Assembly (NCBI GenBank): GCA_947447835.1 | Contig: CANFLP010000088.1 | Span: forward strand, 1 to 7,311 | Origin: Bacteroidota bacterium | GTDB lineage: Bacteria; Bacteroidota; Bacteroidia; Chitinophagales; Chitinophagaceae | Length of the DNA stretch: 7,311 nt | Direction: 5' to 3' | Shown: piece after piece, positions 1-4,956 of the stretch | Layout of the letters: each line of letters starts with the position of its first letter | How positions within the stretch are numbered: position 1 is the first letter of the stretch | Position numbers and translations under genes: made by a program | Notes under the pieces: generated by a model | Databases searched by the model: none | What the model saw: the letters and a program-made list of their open reading frames with translations, nothing else | Told to the model about the DNA's origin: nothing

Positions 1-70
1 CTGGAATTGTGCCTGCCGGACAAACCATGCCAATGATGTCTCCTGGTTGTAGGTTTTGGGGTTGAATCAT
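1..70 (-). CDS. LD-carboxypeptidase-like protein (peptidase S66 family), N-terminal fragment cut by the window edge
   Basis: Reading the minus strand from an ATG at 70-68 gives 23 codons open to the window edge, beginning MIQPQNLQPGDIIGMVCPAG. The segment LQPGDIIGMVCPAG matches the conserved first beta-strand of S66 peptidases (LdcA/MccF type, consensus like LKPGDxIGxVxPA). Known family members remove the terminal D-Ala from murein tetrapeptides in the cytoplasm during cell-wall recycling, or cleave other amide bonds such as microcin C; which applies here cannot be told. The start is well fixed: an in-frame TAA lies just upstream at 82-80, and the only other ATG (28-26) would remove the conserved PGD motif. 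The Ser-Glu-His catalytic residues lie outside the window. The gene diverges from metG with 27 bp between the two start codons. The call rests on 23 residues only, but the motif and its distance from the start both fit. Confidence 0.75.
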   Translation of the reverse strand, partial: MIQPQNLQPGDIIGMVCPAGTIP

Positions 71-92
71 ACCGCAATATTAAGTACTTTTG
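61..92 (+). promoter_or_regulatory. Bacteroidota-type promoter of metG (GTTG -33, TACTTTTG -7)
   Basis: TACTTTTG at 85-92 is an exact match to the Bacteroidota -7 consensus TAnnTTTG. GTTG at 61-64 lies 20 bp upstream and fits the TTTG/TTG -33 element; TTTG at 55-58 is an alternative but is 26 bp away. The -7 element ends only 5 bp before the metG ATG at 98, so transcription should begin at or within a few bases of the start codon and the mRNA would be leaderless or nearly so. The -33 element lies inside the coding start of the divergent S66 gene. An 8-bp palindrome, AAGTACTT (83-90), overlaps the -7 box. Confidence 0.55.
75..82 (-). promoter_or_regulatory. Possible -7 element for the divergent S66 gene (TAATATTG)
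   Basis: On the minus strand TAATATTG (82-75) matches TAnnTTTG at all but one fixed position and lies 4 bp before the ATG at 70, in nearly the same geometry as the metG -7 box. I could not find a convincing -33 partner: the nearest TTTG on this strand is 25 bp upstream, inside metG. Treat as a weak candidate. Confidence 0.3.
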
Positions 93-97
93 CAGGA

Positions 98-2245
98 ATG
101 AAGACGCCAAAACGATATTTGATTACGGCCGCCCTGCCTTATGCCAATGGTTTGAAACATATTGGTCATTTAGCGGGTGCGTATTTACCTGCCGATATTT
201 ATGTGCGCTATTTAAAAGCACAAAAAAGAGACGTGGTTTTTGTATGTGGAAGTGATGAGCATGGAACTGCTATTCCTATTCAAGCAACAAAGGAAGGAAC
301 CACCGCTCAAGCAATTATTGACAAGTACCATCCAATTATTGAGCAAAACTTTAAGGACCTAGGTATTGCTTTTGATATTTACCACCGCACAAGTGACCCT
401 TTGCATCATGAAACTGCAAGCGAATTTTTTAAAGATTTAGAAAGTCGTGGTGATTTAGAAACAAAAACCACCGAACAATATTTTGATGAACAAGCCAATA
501 CTTTTTTGGCCGACCGTTATATTAAAGGAACCTGCCCTAACTGTGGACATAAAGAAGCTTATGGTGACCAGTGTGAAAAATGTGGTAAGAGCCTAAGCCC
601 TGAGGAATTAATTAATCCCGTAAGTACTTTAAGTGGGAACGCTCCTATCAAAAAGGAAACAACACACTGGTATTTACCATTAAATAGACATGAAGATTTT
701 TTGCGCAAATGGATTTTGGAAGAACATGCAAATGATTGGAGACCTGCTGTTGTTGGGCAATGTAAAAGTTGGATTGAAGGCGGCTTACAAGCACGTGCTG
801 TAACACGCGATCTTGACTGGGGTGTAAAAGTACCAGTTGCAGGTGGAGACGGAAAAGTATTATATGTTTGGTTTGATGCGCCTATTGGATACATTAGTGC
901 AACTAAACAATGGGCTATAAATAATGATAAGGACTGGAAACCTTATTGGAACGATCCTGAAACCAAGTTGGTACATTTTATTGGTAAGGATAATATTGTT
1001 TTTCACTGTATCATTTTCCCTGTAATGTTAAAATTGCATGGCAATATTTTGCCAGAAAATGTTCCTGCCAATGAGTTCATGAATTTAGAGGGTGATAAGA
1101 TGAGTACTTCAAGAGGTTGGAGTATTGAGATGGATGATTATATCAACAAATGGATTAAGAAAGAAAACGGTGGTGAATCATTAGCCGATTGTTTACGTTT
1201 TTATTTAAACGCAATTGCTCCAGAATCTAAGGATAGTGAATTTACATGGAAAGGTTTTCAGGAGGCCGTGAATGGTGAACTAGTTAGCATATTTGCCAAC
1301 TATGTTAATCGTACATGGGTATTAATGCACAAACTTTGTAAAGGCAAAGTGCCTAAGATTCATATTGAACATTTGGATGACGATGACAACGCATTATTAT
1401 TATCAGTTAAAGAGACTAAGGAAAAAGTAACTGCTTTAATGGAGCAATACAAATTTAGAGAAGCCCAATTTGAGGTGGTTAATTTAGCACGTATTGGAAA
1501 CCAGTATATGCAAAAGAAAGAGCCTTGGATTTTAGCAAAAAATATTGACACCGATCCTACAGCGCAAGCAAAGATTGACAACTGTATCCATGGTTGTTTG
1601 CAATTGTCTGCAAACCTTGCAATTTTAATTAATCCATTCCTTCCATTTACGGCTAAGAAAATGTGTCACTTAATGAAAGTGGTGCCAAAAATGTTAGAGT
1701 GGGAAAACGCGGGCAACTTTAACCTATTAAAAGTGGGGTATACATTGCGCCCGCCTGAATTATTATTTAGAAAAATTGAAGACGAAGAAATTGCTGCCGA
1801 ATTAGCGCAATTAAAAACAAACGCAGAAGCTAAAAAAACTAAGATGGAAAATACAACTATACCAGTTGCTACAGAAGGCGCTGATGGAACTAACGAAAAT
1901 GGCATTACTCCATTGAAACCTGAAATTGTATTTGACGATTTTGGCAAAATTGATTTGCGCGTAGGTACTATAATAGAAGCTAAGAAAGTGGAGAAGGCGG
2001 ATAAATTATTAGAACTATTAGTAGACCTTGGCTTTGAACAAAGAACCATTTTATCTGGGATTGCAATGCATTTTAATCCAGAGGATATTGTAGGAAAGCA
2101 AGTAACAATTGTTGCTAATTTGGCTCCCCGAAAAATGCGTGGTATTGAAAGTAAGGGTATGATTTTAATGGCCGAAGATGCACAAGGTAAATTATACTTT
2201 GTAAGTCCTAGCGAAGCTATTGCAAGCGGAAGTACTATTGCATAA
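98..2245 (+). CDS. metG: Methionyl-tRNA synthetase with fused C-terminal tRNA-binding/dimerisation domain
   Basis: This is a complete gene of 715 residues. The cytoplasmic class I enzyme charges tRNA-Met with methionine using ATP, supplying both initiator and elongator Met-tRNA. The ATP-binding HIGH motif is at residues 21-24. A knuckle insert carries a four-cysteine zinc site, C146-x2-C149 and C159-x2-C162. The second ATP-binding signature is KMSTS (334-338), with Thr in place of the Lys of KMSKS; KMSTS is also seen in other MetRS, including Bacteroidota ones. An alpha-helical anticodon-binding domain follows at about 385-560, then a charged linker, then an EMAP-II/Trbp111-like OB-fold from about 610 to the end (starting near FDDFGKIDLRVGTI), which dimerises the enzyme and helps bind tRNA. 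Length fits the two-domain bacterial form. The ATG at 98 was chosen because HIGH falls about 20 residues in, as usual; an in-frame TTG at 56 would add 14 unconserved residues and overlap the divergent S66 gene. An AGGA abuts the ATG, too close for a normal ribosome-binding site. Confidence 0.97.
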   Translation: MKTPKRYLITAALPYANGLKHIGHLAGAYLPADIYVRYLKAQKRDVVFVCGSDEHGTAIPIQATKEGTTAQAIIDKYHPIIEQNFKDLGIAFDIYHRTSDPLHHETASEFFKDLESRGDLETKTTEQYFDEQANTFLADRYIKGTCPNCGHKEAYGDQCEKCGKSLSPEELINPVSTLSGNAPIKKETTHWYLPLNRHEDFLRKWILEEHANDWRPAVVGQCKSWIEGGLQARAVTRDLDWGVKVPVAGGDGKVLYVWFDAPIGYISATKQWAINNDKDWKPYWNDPETKLVHFIGKDNIVFHCIIFPVMLKLHGNILPENVPANEFMNLEGDKMSTSRGWSIEMDDYINKWIKKENGGESLADCLRFYLNAIAPESKDSEFTWKGFQEAVNGELVSIFANYVNRTWVLMHKLCKGKVPKIHIEHLDDDDNALLLSVKETKEKVTALMEQYKFREAQFEVVNLARIGNQYMQKKEPWILAKNIDTDPTAQAKIDNCIHGCLQLSANLAILINPFLPFTAKKMCHLMKVVPKMLEWENAGNFNLLKVGYTLRPPELLFRKIEDEEIAAELAQLKTNAEAKKTKMENTTIPVATEGADGTNENGITPLKPEIVFDDFGKIDLRVGTIIEAKKVEKADKLLELLVDLGFEQRTILSGIAMHFNPEDIVGKQVTIVANLAPRKMRGIESKGMILMAEDAQGKLYFVSPSEAIASGSTIA

Positions 2246-2289
2246 TACAATTACTATTGAAATTAGAAAGTATAAAATTCGAGCAAGTA

Positions 2290-2317
2290 AAAAGCCCCTC
2301 CAAATGGAAGGGCTTTT
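2290..2317. terminator. Bidirectional hairpin terminator between convergent metG and the dehydrogenase unit
   Basis: The arms 2290-2301 (AAAAGCCCCTCC) and 2306-2317 (GGAAGGGCTTTT) pair over 12 bp with a single C/A mismatch and a 4-base AAAT loop. On the plus strand the stem ends in TTTT then CTT; on the minus strand it ends in TTTTT then ACTT. It lies 45 bp after the metG stop and 52 bp after the stop of the convergent subunit-3 gene, so it most likely ends transcription from both sides. Confidence 0.85.
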
Positions 2318-2368
2318 CTTATTAAGCAAGCTATCGCGCATTGAAATGCACAATCTGAGAAAAAACGA

Positions 2369-3010
2369 TTAGAAACTAATACACTCTTTCAACTCTTTCT
2401 CTGTGTATGCAAAACCATGATGCTTTAATACATCGTCTGGTACACCATTCCATTGATTAGGGGTATTACCCATGTAACCTAAATCTTTCACGCCAATTTC
2501 GGCAGTATAAAATCCTGTGGTTACTAAATCACGCATTTTATTAAAGAAACTTACTCCTTGTGCAACTTCGGGCTTTGCTTTTTTAGGATAAGCTATCTCG
2601 TCCACTATACCAATTTGCTCTTGCTTTGAACAAGACACAAATGACTTACCATGTTTGTTAAAACTATGCAAGTCCAACCATCTTAATCCACCACGTACAG
2701 GTGTTTGATGTTCGGGCATGTCTTTTACAATAAATTCGATAAACTCTGGCACTTTTGCTTCTGATGCTGAACCACTAACTGCGTCTTTTGGAATTATAAT
2801 ATCACCTAACACAGTTATAGTTGCCATTTCATGCTCGTCAAAAAACTTTGGCTGTGCATTAATCTTTACCAAATAGTCTTTCTCTTCCTTCATGCGGTCG
2901 TCGTCTGTTGCCACTGCTACCGTTGTGCTCGCATTTTTACAAGCTTCAATTAAGACACTTGCAGAAACTGTTCCGATGAACATGGCTTTGATGGAATTCC
3001 TTCTGTCCAT
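2369..3010 (-). CDS. Gluconate 2-dehydrogenase subunit 3 family protein (Tat-signal small subunit)
   Basis: This 213-residue protein has the hallmarks of the Gluconate_2-dh3 family: an N-terminal twin-arginine signal (MDRRNSIKAMFIG, RR at 3-4), a central helical region with DIIIPKDAV (70-78), and the conserved C-terminal block with GFYTAEIGVKDLGYMGN (166-182) followed by PNQWNGVPDDVLKHHG (184-199). Characterised relatives are non-catalytic small subunits of periplasmic sugar and polyol dehydrogenases; they assist the FAD subunit and carry it through the Tat system. Cys24 closes the hydrophobic stretch as I-E-A-C, a weak lipobox (Glu at -2 is unusual), so lipid anchoring is possible but unproven. 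The gene begins 61 bp after the GMC dehydrogenase on the same strand with no terminator between them, so the two are likely co-transcribed. The upstream stretch is AT-rich with no Shine-Dalgarno. Family confidence is high; the substrate is unknown. Confidence 0.88.
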   Translation of the reverse strand: MDRRNSIKAMFIGTVSASVLIEACKNASTTVAVATDDDRMKEEKDYLVKINAQPKFFDEHEMATITVLGDIIIPKDAVSGSASEAKVPEFIEFIVKDMPEHQTPVRGGLRWLDLHSFNKHGKSFVSCSKQEQIGIVDEIAYPKKAKPEVAQGVSFFNKMRDLVTTGFYTAEIGVKDLGYMGNTPNQWNGVPDDVLKHHGFAYTEKELKECISF

Positions 3011-3071
3011 AATATATTAATTTAAAAGAGTCTGTTTAAAAAAAATTATAAATTTTAATAACTGGATTTGA

Positions 3072-4814
3072 TTATAGATTTTGCTTCTGTAATTGATCCA
3101 AGATATATTCTGAAGTACGCATTGACAATGCCAATATAGTCCATGTAATATTTTTATCTGCTTGAGATGTAAATACAGATCCATCCACACAGAATAAATT
3201 ACTACAATCATGCGCTTGTCCCCATTTGTTTAAGGCAGATGTTTTCTTGTCATTACCCATACGAACAGTTCCAGCTTCATGAATAATATTACCTGGATTT
3301 GATAAACCATACTTATTGCTTGCATCATCTTGATCACCCCATGTAATTACTGCACCCATTTCGTGCATGATTTCACGGAAGGTTTCTTTCATATGCTTCG
3401 CTTGGTTTACTTCATATTCTGAATTTTTACAATCAAATTTCAAAACAGGAATACCATATTTGTCAACTACATCTGGGTCAATTTTACAATTGTTTTCAAA
3501 ACGTGGAACTGCTTCACCACGTCCTCCCATTCCTACGCTTGCACCATAAAAGAAACGAACGTCTTCCTTTAATGATTCTCCGTATCCACCTGCTTCCTTA
3601 GTTTTTCCATTAACTTGAAATTGGCCATTTAAACCTTGTTGTCCCATTCCAAATCCATAACTAGGTTGACTCATACCACCCCAATATTCAATATGGTATC
3701 CACGAGGAAAATCTAATTTTTTATTATCCAACCACCATGGAGTATACACGTGCATACCGCCAACACCATCTTCGTTGTAGCGCTTACGTCCAAACAAACT
3801 TGGGATAACGCCACCTAATGCAGCTCCAGTTGAATCGTGTAAATAGTGCCCTACAACCCCACTGCTATTAGCCAATCCGTTTGGATGCTTTGGTGATTTT
3901 GAATTCAATAATAATCTTGCTGTCTCACAAGTGCTCGCGCCAAGTATTACTACTTTCGCATTAATTTGATACTCTTGTTTGTCGTCTTTGTTTACATAAG
4001 AAATACCCACTGCTTTTCCTTCTCTATCAGTTAACACTTCACGTGCCATAGCACCGGTTATTAGATCTACATTACCAGTTAATACTGCTGGACGAACTAA
4101 TACAGATGAAGAAGAAAAGTCTCCATAAACCTTACATGATCTATTACATTGTCCGCAATAAAAACATGCACCACGTTCGTCATTTATTTTTTTAGTTAAA
4201 ATAGATAAACGTGAAGGAATCACTGGGATATTAATTCCAGTAGCTGCTTTCTTAAACATCAATTCATGTAGACGTGGTTTTGGAGGCGGCAAGAAAATAC
4301 CATCTGGATCGTTCTCCAAACCTTCATTGGTTCCGTATACACCAATTAATCTGTCAATTTTATCATAGTATGGCTTTACATCTTCATATCCAATTGGCCA
4401 GTCATCACCTAGACCATCCAAACTTCTTCTTTTAAAATCTCTTGGTCCGAAACGTAATGAAATACGTCCCCAGTGATTGGTACGTCCACCCACCATTCTT
4501 GCTCTCCACCACTCAAAAGTATCAGAACCTTTTGTTTGCGTATACGGCTCACCATCAATTTCCCAGCCCCAGTAACAACCATCAAATTCGCCGAATGGAC
4601 GAAACTTTGAACTTGCTCCTCTGCGTGGAGAATCCCATGGATTTTTTAATTGTGCTGAATTTTTTGCTGGATCATAATCGGGACCAGCTTCTAACAAACA
4701 TACTTTTAGACCAGCTTTGGCTAAAACATATGCTGCCATACCACCACCAGCACCTGAACCTACAATAATAGCATCGTATTTTTTAGGTGCTACTTTAACT
4801 TGAAAATCTGACAT
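3072..4814 (-). CDS. GMC-family FAD-dependent dehydrogenase (sugar/polyol dehydrogenase catalytic subunit)
   Basis: This is a complete 580-residue flavoprotein. The N-terminal Rossmann fold has G19-S-G21-A-G-G24 and ribose-binding E42 (LLEAG). The GMC signature is VGGRTNHWGR (108-117). The C-terminal domain has the catalytic pair: His512 in HEAGTVRMG and Asn555 in DKNITWTI, aligning with the His/His pair of glucose oxidase and the His/Asn pair of choline oxidase. Unusually for classical GMC oxidases, C217-x2-C220-x2-C223-x3-C227 forms a ferredoxin-like motif, suggesting an Fe-S relay to an external acceptor rather than oxygen. There is no signal peptide; export is probably by hitch-hiking on the Tat-signal subunit encoded 61 bp downstream. 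Related complexes include gluconate 2-dehydrogenase, FAD glucose dehydrogenase and glycoside 3-dehydrogenases, so a sugar or glycoside substrate is a reasonable inference but not shown. No cytochrome c partner is in the window. The 142-bp upstream gap holds the nrdJ terminator and no promoter I could confidently identify. Confidence 0.9.
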   Translation of the reverse strand: MSDFQVKVAPKKYDAIIVGSGAGGGMAAYVLAKAGLKVCLLEAGPDYDPAKNSAQLKNPWDSPRRGASSKFRPFGEFDGCYWGWEIDGEPYTQTKGSDTFEWWRARMVGGRTNHWGRISLRFGPRDFKRRSLDGLGDDWPIGYEDVKPYYDKIDRLIGVYGTNEGLENDPDGIFLPPPKPRLHELMFKKAATGINIPVIPSRLSILTKKINDERGACFYCGQCNRSCKVYGDFSSSSVLVRPAVLTGNVDLITGAMAREVLTDREGKAVGISYVNKDDKQEYQINAKVVILGASTCETARLLLNSKSPKHPNGLANSSGVVGHYLHDSTGAALGGVIPSLFGRKRYNEDGVGGMHVYTPWWLDNKKLDFPRGYHIEYWGGMSQPSYGFGMGQQGLNGQFQVNGKTKEAGGYGESLKEDVRFFYGASVGMGGRGEAVPRFENNCKIDPDVVDKYGIPVLKFDCKNSEYEVNQAKHMKETFREIMHEMGAVITWGDQDDASNKYGLSNPGNIIHEAGTVRMGNDKKTSALNKWGQAHDCSNLFCVDGSVFTSQADKNITWTILALSMRTSEYILDQLQKQNL

Positions 4815-4900
4815 AATGAAATCGTTTTTCTAGTGAGAATTGAACTATGAATTTAATGAAATAATTAAAAGGTTTGCAATTTATTTGATGAAAGTTTGGC

Positions 4901-4936
4901 AAAAAAATACCCGCACGGTTTAAATGTGCGGGTATT
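4901..4936 (-). terminator. Rho-independent terminator of nrdJ
   Basis: An 11-bp perfect stem pairs 4926-4936 with 4906-4916 (AATACCCGCAC and its complement) around a 9-base loop. Read on the minus strand, the stem ends in GGGTATT and runs into an unbroken T-tract through 4901. It lies 20 bp after the nrdJ stop and separates nrdJ from the downstream GMC gene, so the dehydrogenase pair needs its own promoter in 4815-4900. Confidence 0.9.
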
Positions 4937-4956
4937 AAAAATTGTTTTATGTAATA

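Noticed and set aside
56..97. Upstream TTG start that would lengthen MetRS by 14 residues
   Set aside because: The extension is unconserved in character, would overlap the divergent S66 gene and contain the -7 promoter element; the ATG at 98 places HIGH at the normal position.
1666..2250. 194-codon minus-strand open frame antisense to the metG 3' end
   Set aside because: It is a shadow of metG: no recognisable domain, and the plus-strand frame carries the conserved tRNA-binding domain throughout.
2338..2349. Small inverted repeat GCATT-GA-AATGC between the convergent genes
   Set aside because: A 5-bp stem with a 2-base loop and no T-tract is too weak for a terminator, and short palindromes like this are expected by chance.
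3017..3211. 64-codon minus-strand frame overlapping the end of the GMC gene and the gap after it
   Set aside because: It has no recognisable motif, lies mostly over the conserved GMC C-terminus in another frame, and has no start signal; judged a chance frame.
4442..4768. 108-codon plus-strand frame opposite the GMC FAD-binding region
   Set aside because: Low-complexity translation with no domain, opposite a strongly conserved coding segment.
4815..4900. Search for a GMC-operon promoter upstream of 4814
   Set aside because: The best candidate (TTTG about 16 bp before TAAATTGC on the minus strand) misses the consensus at the -7 box, has poor spacing and overlaps the nrdJ terminator tail, so no promoter is annotated.
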